Shown here piece after piece: positions 17,301 through 25,563 of a DNA stretch of 50,585 nt; position 1 is the first letter of the stretch, and each line of letters opens with the position of its first letter. The notes under the pieces were generated by a model. It saw only the letters and a list, made by a program, of their open reading frames with translations, searched no databases and was not told the DNA's origin. Location: NCBI GenBank assembly GCA_945888525.1, contig CAMDAF010000014.1:1-50585 (forward strand). Direction: 5' to 3'. Both the position numbers and the translations under genes were made by a program. Source of the DNA: Chitinophaga pinensis (GTDB lineage Bacteria > Bacteroidota > Bacteroidia > NS11-12g > UBA955).

Positions 17301-17373
17301 AGCAACTGCAAAAGAAAAACTAGCTGCTTTAGAAGCCCGCAACAAACCATTGGCACCAGTTGAAGGCGAATAA
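14356..17373 (+). CDS. Large periplasmic tetratricopeptide-repeat protein
   Basis: A protein of about 1005 residues with a signal peptide (cleavage near IQAKAQ) and then many TPR/Sel1-like helical repeats. Examples are YNTALELYDKQLYNAAISNF, FYIASCKLKL, LGDYYFKLGKFKSALSYYK, LGYCYIKSNKTKEAKEIL, and similar units to the C-terminus, with the BamD/YbgF-like spacing of Y-x(3)-A-x(3)-F. Such proteins are scaffolds in cell-envelope assembly; the partner here is unknown. The longer frame starts at 14299 but lacks a good signal sequence there, so ATG 14356 is preferred. The FAD oxidoreductase follows after 17 bp and is probably co-transcribed. Confidence 0.85.
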   Translation: MTIQRLYRIILISLLSLIFIQAKAQKTAANEDKIKLYNTALELYDKQLYNAAISNFMDYLPYATDNINTSDVEFYIASCKLKLLHNNALANMLDFIARYPQSRKINAANLELGDYYFKLGKFKSALSYYKTVQESNLSGEDKERYAYRLGYCYIKSNKTKEAKEILYPLTNTDNPYRTEATYYYGYACYMDKDYTKALAAFKQVQDQNIGAVKLYIAEIYYLQNEYQKAIDFAGSKDFAELNTNRDMLLGKCHYRLGNYEKAQTYFESSRYKINELTNAEAYEIGYTYFSNKNCIKSSELFERIANSGDAMAQSASYHLGDCFLKIGKKQNAFNAFYEAQRTEFDKSIQEEAMFAYAKLAQELEFNNKAVAAYQRFNETFPKSKYKNEGSKNLATLLYTSNDYKAAIAVLEDMNISDESTKDLYQKILFLRSEELYLQKDISGAEGMFKRCIALNSSSEISGESNYWLGEIEYNRFKYDNARSFYQKFMDIAETKKTKYYPEALYGIAYTYYKQQKFAEAANYFLSYKQSVGYTLPESMFHDATLRLGDCYFAISNYNAALDAYTYIISNRKPGADYAMFQQGMIYGLQGKQTSKIVVLKKITSSYPNSLFIPEAVFQTAEVYLSLENDVEAERNYNYLIGDYPNSPLVKECHVRLASIYYARNDYGKAMETYKYIARTYPGTPEASKAIKNAEVVAKKQSNIKEYLDWVKTLPNVNISTSKEDSLYYDAAYRKFTSNKYKEATADFKEYLNNFGNGFFTLQAHYYSGLSYLNLKDTSNTLEHLEFVANYQNSEYKEDAILQVCNIYSKRQDCEKGLPFYEQLEKYSSNTLSSRKALYGQLICHNKTKSYEKAKIKAEQILKYDQITNSEKGEANNAIGRYYLNDSMYKVASAYFAKTLKSQQDVYAAEAKYYEAYIRYSQDSLDKCKKSIMEFNNQFNNYDFWLGKTFILLSDYYLKKGDEFQAKATLNSVMEQFDNPEIVATAKEKLAALEARNKPLAPVEGE

Positions 17374-17390
17374 ATTCTAATCCCAGCCCA

Positions 17391-18932
17391 ATGCCCGAAG
17401 AATTAGAATTAAAACTAGAACCAGCAAAGGCCTTCGACGAGGTTTTTATCCGTCAACAAGTATGCCGAGCGCTGCGCATAGACAATGATCAATTAACGGC
17501 ATTTAGAATTCTAAAACGCTCTATCGATGCGCGTAAAAGTCCGGTTTACCTCTTGCGTATTGAAGCCTATTTAAATGGCGAAACCATGGAAGTCTTGCCA
17601 GGTGGTTTTAATTTGTCAGAAGAAAAATTATTAAAGCGTAGAGTGGCAGTGGTAGGTTTTGGCCCCGCTGGCATATTCGCCGCCATGCAGTTGATAGAAA
17701 ATGGCTATTGGCCATTGGTAATTGAAAGAGGTAAAACCGTTAAAGAACGCCGACGCGATTTGGCGGTATTAAACAAAGAACTTGTCGTAAATCCCGAGAG
17801 CAACTATTGCTTTGGTGAAGGTGGCGCTGGAACATACAGCGATGGTAAACTCTACACCCGAAGTAAAAAGCGCGGCAATGTTTTAAAAGTCTTACAAACC
17901 TTTGTAGACCATGGAGCCAATCCCGATATTTTAATCAATGCCCATCCGCATATAGGCACCAACAAATTGCCTGGCATTATTGAAAACATGCGCGAGGCCA
18001 TTATCAAAGCCGGCGGTGACATAAGGTTTAACGCCAAGCTCACTGACTTTTCCATTAAGGATGGTAAAATAGAAAGCATACAGGTAAACGGAAATGAAGA
18101 CGTAACGGTAGATGCCGTAATATTGGCAACAGGACATTCGGCCCGAGATATTTTCGAATTGTTGAGCCGCAAAAATGTACATATTGAAGCCAAACCATTT
18201 GCCTTGGGTTTGCGCATAGAACATCCCCAAGAACTTATAGACAGTATACAATACAAGATGGCCGACCGCGGAGAATATTTGCCCCCAGCGTCATACAGCT
18301 TGGTGACCCAAGCAGCAGGCAATGGTGTGTTTTCCTTTTGCATGTGCCCGGGAGGCATTATAGCACCAGCGGCAACCGATGCAGGAGAAGTGGTGGTGAA
18401 CGGATGGAGTCCTAGCAAACGCAATGGCAAATTTTCGAACAGTGGTATGGTGGTAACGGTTAACCCAGCCCATTGGTTGCAAACCTATGGCGAAGGACCA
18501 TTGGCCGCCTTGGCATTTCAAAAACATGTAGAACAGAAAGCATTTGCGCTTAACAAAAGCATAGTTGCACCGGCTCAGCGCATGGACGATTTCATTGTAA
18601 AGAAAGTATCAAAAGACTTACCTGAGTGTTCGTATTTACCAGGGGTTACTTCGGCTGATTTGCATAAAATATTGCCCATTTTTATTGGACAATCATTGGC
18701 TGAAGGCTTGAGTCATTTTGGCAAAAGCATGAAAGGCTATAGAACCAATGAAGCCCTATTGGTGGGTGTAGAAAGCAGAACCTCCTCCCCTGTGCGCATT
18801 CCGCGCGACAAAGACACTTACCGTCATACCCAGATTGAAAATCTTTTCCCATGCGGCGAGGGTGCTGGATATGCAGGAGGAATAGTCAGTGCGGCGCTAG
18901 ATGGAATGGCGTGTGCGGAAGCTTATAAATAG
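17391..18932 (+). CDS. NAD(P)/FAD-dependent oxidoreductase (COG2509-type dehydrogenase)
   Basis: A 513-residue flavoprotein. After an N-terminal alpha/beta domain (about 1-80, RALRIDNDQLTAFRILKRS) comes the dinucleotide-binding fold VAVVGFGPAGIFAAMQL. It is followed by the family-specific FGEGGAGTYSDGKLYTR, a second FAD contact VILATGHSARD, CMCPGG, and a C-terminal FPCGEGAGYAGGIVSAALDG that closes the FAD site. These features match the uncharacterised dehydrogenases annotated as COG2509. The substrate is not known. It lies 17 bp after the TPR gene and is followed by a repeat-rich intergenic region. Confidence 0.9.
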   Translation: MPEELELKLEPAKAFDEVFIRQQVCRALRIDNDQLTAFRILKRSIDARKSPVYLLRIEAYLNGETMEVLPGGFNLSEEKLLKRRVAVVGFGPAGIFAAMQLIENGYWPLVIERGKTVKERRRDLAVLNKELVVNPESNYCFGEGGAGTYSDGKLYTRSKKRGNVLKVLQTFVDHGANPDILINAHPHIGTNKLPGIIENMREAIIKAGGDIRFNAKLTDFSIKDGKIESIQVNGNEDVTVDAVILATGHSARDIFELLSRKNVHIEAKPFALGLRIEHPQELIDSIQYKMADRGEYLPPASYSLVTQAAGNGVFSFCMCPGGIIAPAATDAGEVVVNGWSPSKRNGKFSNSGMVVTVNPAHWLQTYGEGPLAALAFQKHVEQKAFALNKSIVAPAQRMDDFIVKKVSKDLPECSYLPGVTSADLHKILPIFIGQSLAEGLSHFGKSMKGYRTNEALLVGVESRTSSPVRIPRDKDTYRHTQIENLFPCGEGAGYAGGIVSAALDGMACAEAYK

Positions 18933-19203
18933 TGAGCAAGAACTTAGTGAAACGAAGTGTGGCGTTCTCACGAACTAAACGGAACGAAGTGGAGTGTTCT
19001 CACGACCAAAGGGAGTACACCAAAGGGAGTAACAAGAACTTAGCGCAGCAATTTCACGACCGGAGGGAGTAGCAGGAGGAAGGCAATCGAAAATGCTTCA
19101 TGTTTTCGTTTTCAGAACTAATAACAAATAATTATTAACGATTAACTAATAACTAGACCCTATCCCGATAGCTATCGGGACCCAGCCCCTAGACCCTTCG
19201 TCT
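18933..19203. repeat. Intergenic cluster of short repeats
   Basis: Two related units of about 26 bp (18950-18975 and 18981-19007) share aacgaagtg and gttctcacga. They are followed by two exact tandem accaaagggagta copies (19005-19017, 19019-19031; 14-bp period) and a variant accggagggagta (19059-19071). The 19 nt at 19000-19018 recur exactly inverted at 34688-34706. The region also holds the second 18-bp palindrome (19163-19180). No open frame with coding character is present. Confidence 0.7.
19163..19180. repeat. 18-bp palindrome tcccgatagctatcggga, copy 2
   Basis: This is identical to the copy inside the broken tRNA-Val fragment (474-491). Here it lies in the intergenic region just downstream of the giant PKD gene, which is read leftward. 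It could form a strong cruciform or RNA stem of 7-9 bp but has no T-run after it, so it is not a standard terminator. Confidence 0.85.
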
Positions 19204-22200
19204 CTACCTCATCAACATAAACATCTGCTGATACACTTTCATCCTGCCTTTGAATGGCACCAGTTGAACGCGGCAGAGGTAAGCACCTTCCATGCAGATT
19301 TCGCCTTTGTAGGTGCCGTCCCAACCTTGATTGATGTCGAAGGTTTCGAACATTTTCTCACCCCAACGGTTGAATATTTCTAAATGGAATTTGTATATAA
19401 ATGCACTTCCCACGCCCTTATAATTGGCATTAAATGGGTCGTCGTTTGGTGTGAATGCATTTGGTAAATAGTAGAAGAAATCAGGGATAATCATGCCTGT
19501 GGTTTTGCGAACGGTATCAGAACAGCCTTCGCTGGTATAAGCCACCATCGTAATCCAGAATCTTCCAGTGTCTTGGTACAAGCCAATAGGCTCTTTTTGA
19601 ATACTGCTGCTTGCGTTTCCAAAATCCCAGTCATATCGGGTGCTGTTAGAAGAAGACAGATTTTTAAACTGCAAACGGGTTTGGTCCTGCTCTATGGTAG
19701 GCAATTGGGTGAAACTAAAATTCGCTTTTGGTTTCGCTTGCACCACCGCTGCTGAAGGAATCAAAAGGGTGTCTTTGCAGTTATAGCTAGAACTGGTAAT
19801 GAGTTGCACGTTGTAAACGCCTGCGCTGGTGTAATTATGAATAGGCTCGGAAATAGCACTGCTACTGTTATCGCCAAATTTCCAGTCGTAACTCCTAATT
19901 ATACCTGAACTAATGCTTGTATTGTTTTTGAAAACTACAGGCTCAGGAAAACAAACCTTGTCGGCGGTAAATGAGGTCTTAGGATGCGGATAAATGCGCA
20001 CCGTTCTGTAGGTAGTATCCATGCAAGAAACGGCAGATTGCGTAACCAACATTACTTTGAACAAACCTTCGTATCTAAACTTCAAAGAATTTGGCTTATC
20101 AATATTTGACGTTTGTCCGTCGCCAAATACCAATTTGCTGCTTATAAACGTAACGCGCGCATTGGTCTTGGTGTTAACGAAATTAAACAAATTACTCTTC
20201 CAACATTGAGAATCTAGCTCAGTAAAATCGATAGTAGAATTGTGGTGGTTTTCGAGGTAAATCAAATTTCTCGATGTGTCAGTACAGCCTTTATCGGTAA
20301 TGATAGACAACTCCACAAAATGGTTTTCAGGCAGGTTAAATTGTTTCCCTATGAAGTCTTTTGTAATGCCAGTACTTAAATCGTCGAACCACCATTTAGA
20401 GCTAAAATCACCTCTGCTAACAGCGGATGTATTGGTAAAATCAAAACTGTGCTTGTTAAAACATTGGTCAATATCGTTGACTACAAAACCAGCCTTCGGT
20501 GTGGCATAGAACCCAATAGGAAGTGTTGTAGAATCTTTGCAATTGTAATTGGTTTCAACCATTAATTTAATGGTGTATGAGCCGCTATTCTTGTATGATT
20601 TAATTGGACTCTTTGCAGTGTCTTTTGTATTGTCGCCAAAATTCCAATTGTAGCGCATGCTTCCAAACTGAACACTCGTATTGTTTTGAACCACAAATCG
20701 GTTAAATCTGAAGCACTGGGAATCATTGTTGAGAGCAAACCTAACATTTGCATGTGGAGCTACCACTACAATCTTCTCAATGGTATCGTAGCAATTTGTT
20801 AGCGATGAATATGACACAAGGCTCATTGGATACAATGATGCAGCGTTGTATGTCGCATTAACCGGTGTGATCCCAGTGGTCTTATTTCCATTTGCATAAT
20901 CCCACCAATAACTCAAGGTACTCATGGCACTAAAGGTTGTTTTATTGGTAAAACTGTATAAGTGGCCTTTGAAACATTGAATGGAATCGTTGATGGTAAA
21001 TTCAGAGACAGGACGCTCCAACAAAGCGATGTCGTGTTGGGCAGAATCGCGGCATCCATGGTCTGAAACTGCCTTGTAGGTTATGGTATAAGATGCAGAT
21101 TTATTAGGATAAATTTTGTTGTTTGGCTGGTACACATTTGAGAATGTGTTGTCTCCGAAGTTCCATGAACTGCTTATTACCCCATACTTTAATTTGGTTT
21201 GGTTGCTAATCACAAAAAAGTTCTTTTGCCAACATTGGCTATCGTTCGGAATTAAGAACTTAACCACAGGCTGGGCAAATGTTACGGCAATTTTTCTAGC
21301 GGTGTCATAGCAGTTTTTGTCATTCAACACCACCAAGTTTACTTTGAAGGTATCCTCAGTTCTGTACTTATAGTTGTTTACAGCATAAGTACTAAAGAAC
21401 TTGTTGTCGCCCATATCCCATTTATATTGTATGATGCTACCTTTAGAAACAGAGCTTGAATTGCTAAAACTAAAATCATTACCTCTGTAGCACTGGCGGT
21501 CTTTGCTTATGGCAAAACGGGCGTCAGGACTTACGTTTAGAACCAATAGTTTAAAGCTTGTATCCTTACATGCATTCTCAGTATTGCTAATTAAGCGAAC
21601 ATTGTAAACTGAATCTTTAAAATACTTTTTCGTCGGGTTGGTGTCTGAACTAAATCCACCGTCTGCAAAATTCCAAGCATAAGTCAATTGACCATGTTTT
21701 ACTGTCGATTGGTTGGTAAACACAAAGTTTTGTTGCTTGAAACATTGAACATCATTGTTAACTATGAACTTGGCTTTGGCTTGTGGAAAAACCACCACTT
21801 GCTTTTCAACTGTATCAGCACAGGCATTGCTTGAAACCACCACCAATCGAACCTTAAAGGTGTCTTCGCTTGCGTATCTTTTATCTAAGCTATTGGAACT
21901 ATCAGAGCCCGTCAAATCGCCATGACTCCAATAACTATTATCGATGCTTCCACTTGCAATGCTTGATGAATTGATGAAATCAAAGCTATGTCCTTTATAA
22001 CATTGCTTGTCTGTATTGATATTAAATGTAGCACGTGGACTTGCATTTACAAGCACCTCTCGGATAAAAGTATCCTTACAATTATGGTCGCTTGTAGACA
22101 CCAAGGTCACCGAATACAATCCATAACTGTTGAATTTTTTTGCAGGATTAATGCTGTCTGAACTGTTGTTGTCTCCGAAAGTCCAACGGTAAGTGAGTGA

Positions 22201-25200
22201 ACCAAATTTAATAGCAGAGGTATTTGGGAAAAGAAATTGATGTTGATCAAAACACTGAATAGGATCTAAATTTTTAAATTGGGCTTTACCCTGAGGGAAT
22301 GTCACCACCATCGCATTCGCAGTGTCGCGGCAATTAAGATTCGAAACTGTTATTAAACGAACAGTAAAGCTGTCTTCGGTTTTATAGTTGTAATTGCTAA
22401 TGTTTTTAAGTTTGGACGAGTCGCCATTGCCAAAAGTCCATAAATTTTTAGCCACAGATCCATAGCGGATGCTGCTGGTATTGATAAGATTGAACAAATT
22501 GCCTTTGAAACATTGACGGGCATTAATGACACTGAATTTCGCATCTGGATAAGCCCCCAAATACACTGATTTCACTTTTTGGGCGTAACAACCAACGCTG
22601 GTGGTGCTGGATAGTTTAACCGTATAAATGGAATCTTTGCTAAAGGTCTTGTTTAAAAAGTTGCTGTCGGTGCTGCTGCTGGCATCTGAAATATTCCAGT
22701 TGTAATTGAGGCTGCCTTTAAATTTGGTGGCATTGGTAAAACTGAACGAATGGCCATTGAAACATTGGGTATCTTTGTTGATGGTAAAATCAATTACCGG
22801 AGTTTCATTGACATTTATTGTTCGAAGAATGGTGTCACGGCAACCTCGAGGCGACCAAACCGAAAGTTTTATTTTGTATTGACCTGAATTAGCAAAACTG
22901 TGGTAACTCAATGAATCATTGCTATTCTTTGTAGAATCACCCCAATTCCATTGGTAAGCGAGTGGTCTATGTTTTGAATATGTTATACTTTTAAATGGAA
23001 TAGAATCGCGCGAACAATACACCGCATTAGGCACTATGAAATTTGCTTTTGGATTAGGCACCACGGTGAGCGATTTGCTCATGGTATCAATACATCCGTT
23101 CTTGTTTTCATAAATCAATAAAATCTTAAACATTCCGGAGTCAGCATAGGTTCTTTTTCCAACAGGATTGCCATTGCTGATTACAAAACCTTCACTGAAA
23201 TACCATTTAAATCGCCTGTGGTCATTGGTATTTATGACGGTGTTGTTTTTTAGTTCAATAGCATTGTTGTTAAAGCAAGTATCTTTTCTTGTGAAGGTAA
23301 AGTTTGCCTTAGGTGAAGGCAATACATCCACCACCATAAAGGTATCATGGAAACAATTGAACTTGGTGTTAGCCCTCAAAATAATTGGAAAAGTATTTGC
23401 CTTTTTGAATCGGTGCACCACAACGCTGTCCATGGTGGTGATAACGGTATCCCCAAAATCCCAGCGGTAACTGGTAACGGTATCTTTCCAAGTAGAACGG
23501 TTCTTAAACACCACATTAACGTTTCGGTTCAAACAAAACGAATCATTAGAAACAGTAAAATTCGCTTTTGGAAATGCACTGTTGCTGGCTCTAAATGTGT
23601 CTCTAAATGCACAACCATTTCTTTCTTTTACTTCTAACCACAGCAAACCAGGGTTTTTAACAGCGCGGTAATATACAGGGTGACCATCGTTCCATTTATA
23701 CTCATTGTCGATGTTAAAACCTTTTGAAATTAAAACGAAGTTGACCTTGCCACAAATCGCGGTATCCTTGCCAAACAAGGATTGAATTTTTGTATCCGCA
23801 ATGTAAAGGGATTTAGTCACCGAATCCTTGGAATTGGTTCGCTTCTGGTAACAATACATTTTGACGGTATACCAACCGGTGTCTTTGTATTTGTGTTTTA
23901 CATTGGGCCCAGTTGCGGTGGTGTTGTCGCCAAACTTCCATGAATAATTCGAAAAACTATCATTCTGGACCGCTTGAAAGACAACTGTATCTTTTTTACA
24001 TTGGGCGTTGGTTATGACAAAGTTATTTTGAATGGCTTTAAAATTTGCCGCTGCTGCAAACGCATAACCTTCATAATAAAGATAGCCATAAACATAGGCT
24101 AGGAATCCTTTGTTGCTTTTTAAATAATGGCTTCCACTGTCTACCTTTATTTGGGCAAAATGATAATTGCTAAAATTAGCCTTTGACTTCCACGAAGCGC
24201 TTGGTAGTTTTTTATTGTTGATTTGAAAATTCGATGTATCAGTGGTTTTGGTCATCACATTGATGTAATGTTCAGAACCTGCATTTTGCCACCACCAATT
24301 GTTGCTCCACCACCACCACATGGTTTGGCTAACCGTATTAATTGTTGCACTTTGGCCAAATTGCTCATCAGGGAACAGCATCATCATAGCAGGATCACCA
24401 ATATAAGGTTTGGTAGGGTGGTTGCTGCATCCATAGCCCCCCAAAGCAAATTGAGCTACTGAAATTCGGTTGTTCGCGGTAATGCGCAACAAGGTATCTG
24501 TGTAGGCTTGGTAAGTGTAAGATTTACCTTGGTTAAGGTTGCAAAGAAAATTGCCATTGATTCGAACCGTGGTGTTGTTTTCAGCTGCTACAATTTTCAA
24601 GGTGTAACCTTTCACATTGTTTTTGAATGGCATGGCTGTGTAGTTGTTGCCCCAAGTAATGGTGGGCATCATCTGCTCGTAAATATGATCCCAACTACTC
24701 CAACATGTCGTATTGTTATAGGTTCTTGTGGTATAGCTTTGTCTGTTCCCCGCAAAAACTGCGTATTTTGAATTGATGTATTTCGACCGGACAATACTCC
24801 CAGTAAGGTCGTAATCGGTGGTCATGTATTGAAAGGTTTGTCCCTTTTTTAAAGTGATTTGAAAGGGCAGATTGGCTGGACTATTTCTTGATGAGGCCCC
24901 TGTTGGAACAACTTCGATTACCGAAGAATCAGCAATACCAACAATGGTGAATTCGGGAGATTGCAAACTTTTACCATTGCAATACCAGCCCCAGGAGTAG
25001 CTGTCGTGGTTGGTGGTAATAAAATATTCTGGAGAATAAGCAATGGAAGTTACGGGGATTACAACCGTAGCACCCTTTGAAAACCAGTATCGGTTTACAG
25101 CATAAACATTGATGGTTGTATCCGCTCTGATGTTTACCCCATTGGTGGTAACAGAATCGGAATAACGGCAAACCACTTCACGGGGCATGCGCACCATGGT

Positions 25201-25452
25201 GGTAATATTTGGGGCAAGGGTAACTGACTTGGTAAAATTCTGTCCCGGCGCAGTTATGGTTACCTTGGCGGCAAATTGAGAGGATAAAAAGAGTTCGGCG
25301 GTGTCGTTGTTGTAGTAATTGTTGTTGTAATAACAACCCCAATCTTGGGCCATAAAAGCCACCCAAAAATCTTTGCCTGCAGTTCCCTGAGCACTTGATT
25401 TAGAAGAACTTATAATTAAAATTAAAACTATAAAGAGTAGCCTTTTAATCAT
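19204..25452 (-). CDS. Giant PKD-repeat surface protein with T9SS type B end
   Basis: A 2082-residue exported protein. It has a signal peptide (about 1-22, ending SSAQ) and an N-terminal IgGFc-binding-like domain (about 23-480, starting GTAGKDFWVAFM) containing an unusual Trp-rich stretch TMWWWWSNNWWW. Next come about 17 PKD/Ig-like modules of roughly 85-90 residues. Eleven consecutive modules open with QC(F/Y/W) and carry YxWxFGD and Y.V.L...S...C.DT strands. The C-terminal CHU_C domain (YYLPNAFTPNDDPFNANY, then IFNRWGEKMFET and GWDGTYKGE) directs type IX secretion. It is likely a cell-surface adhesin or matrix protein (inference). A candidate -7 element is at 25503-25510. Confidence 0.93.
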   Translation of the reverse strand: MIKRLLFIVLILIISSSKSSAQGTAGKDFWVAFMAQDWGCYYNNNYYNNDTAELFLSSQFAAKVTITAPGQNFTKSVTLAPNITTMVRMPREVVCRYSDSVTTNGVNIRADTTINVYAVNRYWFSKGATVVIPVTSIAYSPEYFITTNHDSYSWGWYCNGKSLQSPEFTIVGIADSSVIEVVPTGASSRNSPANLPFQITLKKGQTFQYMTTDYDLTGSIVRSKYINSKYAVFAGNRQSYTTRTYNNTTCWSSWDHIYEQMMPTITWGNNYTAMPFKNNVKGYTLKIVAAENNTTVRINGNFLCNLNQGKSYTYQAYTDTLLRITANNRISVAQFALGGYGCSNHPTKPYIGDPAMMMLFPDEQFGQSATINTVSQTMWWWWSNNWWWQNAGSEHYINVMTKTTDTSNFQINNKKLPSASWKSKANFSNYHFAQIKVDSGSHYLKSNKGFLAYVYGYLYYEGYAFAAAANFKAIQNNFVITNAQCKKDTVVFQAVQNDSFSNYSWKFGDNTTATGPNVKHKYKDTGWYTVKMYCYQKRTNSKDSVTKSLYIADTKIQSLFGKDTAICGKVNFVLISKGFNIDNEYKWNDGHPVYYRAVKNPGLLWLEVKERNGCAFRDTFRASNSAFPKANFTVSNDSFCLNRNVNVVFKNRSTWKDTVTSYRWDFGDTVITTMDSVVVHRFKKANTFPIILRANTKFNCFHDTFMVVDVLPSPKANFTFTRKDTCFNNNAIELKNNTVINTNDHRRFKWYFSEGFVISNGNPVGKRTYADSGMFKILLIYENKNGCIDTMSKSLTVVPNPKANFIVPNAVYCSRDSIPFKSITYSKHRPLAYQWNWGDSTKNSNDSLSYHSFANSGQYKIKLSVWSPRGCRDTILRTINVNETPVIDFTINKDTQCFNGHSFSFTNATKFKGSLNYNWNISDASSSTDSNFLNKTFSKDSIYTVKLSSTTSVGCYAQKVKSVYLGAYPDAKFSVINARQCFKGNLFNLINTSSIRYGSVAKNLWTFGNGDSSKLKNISNYNYKTEDSFTVRLITVSNLNCRDTANAMVVTFPQGKAQFKNLDPIQCFDQHQFLFPNTSAIKFGSLTYRWTFGDNNSSDSINPAKKFNSYGLYSVTLVSTSDHNCKDTFIREVLVNASPRATFNINTDKQCYKGHSFDFINSSSIASGSIDNSYWSHGDLTGSDSSNSLDKRYASEDTFKVRLVVVSSNACADTVEKQVVVFPQAKAKFIVNNDVQCFKQQNFVFTNQSTVKHGQLTYAWNFADGGFSSDTNPTKKYFKDSVYNVRLISNTENACKDTSFKLLVLNVSPDARFAISKDRQCYRGNDFSFSNSSSVSKGSIIQYKWDMGDNKFFSTYAVNNYKYRTEDTFKVNLVVLNDKNCYDTARKIAVTFAQPVVKFLIPNDSQCWQKNFFVISNQTKLKYGVISSSWNFGDNTFSNVYQPNNKIYPNKSASYTITYKAVSDHGCRDSAQHDIALLERPVSEFTINDSIQCFKGHLYSFTNKTTFSAMSTLSYWWDYANGNKTTGITPVNATYNAASLYPMSLVSYSSLTNCYDTIEKIVVVAPHANVRFALNNDSQCFRFNRFVVQNNTSVQFGSMRYNWNFGDNTKDTAKSPIKSYKNSGSYTIKLMVETNYNCKDSTTLPIGFYATPKAGFVVNDIDQCFNKHSFDFTNTSAVSRGDFSSKWWFDDLSTGITKDFIGKQFNLPENHFVELSIITDKGCTDTSRNLIYLENHHNSTIDFTELDSQCWKSNLFNFVNTKTNARVTFISSKLVFGDGQTSNIDKPNSLKFRYEGLFKVMLVTQSAVSCMDTTYRTVRIYPHPKTSFTADKVCFPEPVVFKNNTSISSGIIRSYDWKFGDNSSSAISEPIHNYTSAGVYNVQLITSSSYNCKDTLLIPSAAVVQAKPKANFSFTQLPTIEQDQTRLQFKNLSSSNSTRYDWDFGNASSSIQKEPIGLYQDTGRFWITMVAYTSEGCSDTVRKTTGMIIPDFFYYLPNAFTPNDDPFNANYKGVGSAFIYKFHLEIFNRWGEKMFETFDINQGWDGTYKGEICMEGAYLCRVQLVPFKGRMKVYQQMFMLMR

Positions 25453-25493
25453 TTAATTGGGGCCTAAATGGTGGTTTTATTGTGAAAAACCTA

Positions 25494-25510
25494 TATTTTT
25501 GTCAAAAATA
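25494..25510. promoter_or_regulatory. Palindromic pair of -7 elements between divergent genes
   Basis: tatttttgtcaaaaata is a perfect 17-bp inverted repeat with one central base. Read rightward it gives TATTTTTG (25494-25501) for the caspase-like gene. Read leftward it gives TATTTTTG (25510-25503) for the giant PKD gene. Leaders would be about 60 and 50 nt. No well-placed -33 TTG was found for either direction, which lowers confidence. Confidence 0.45.
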
Positions 25511-25563
25511 AGAATTTAAACTTATTTGATTGTCACAGTTTCGTAAAATAATCTTTTAAACCA

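Noticed and set aside
17852-18430. A 192-codon frame on the minus strand
   Set aside because: It lies antisense inside the FAD oxidoreductase, which has complete motifs in its own frame.
20000-24100. Regularly spaced similar DNA in the giant gene, as a possible CRISPR array
   Set aside because: The period of about 260 bp, the open frame and the PKD motifs show protein-domain repeats, not CRISPR repeats.
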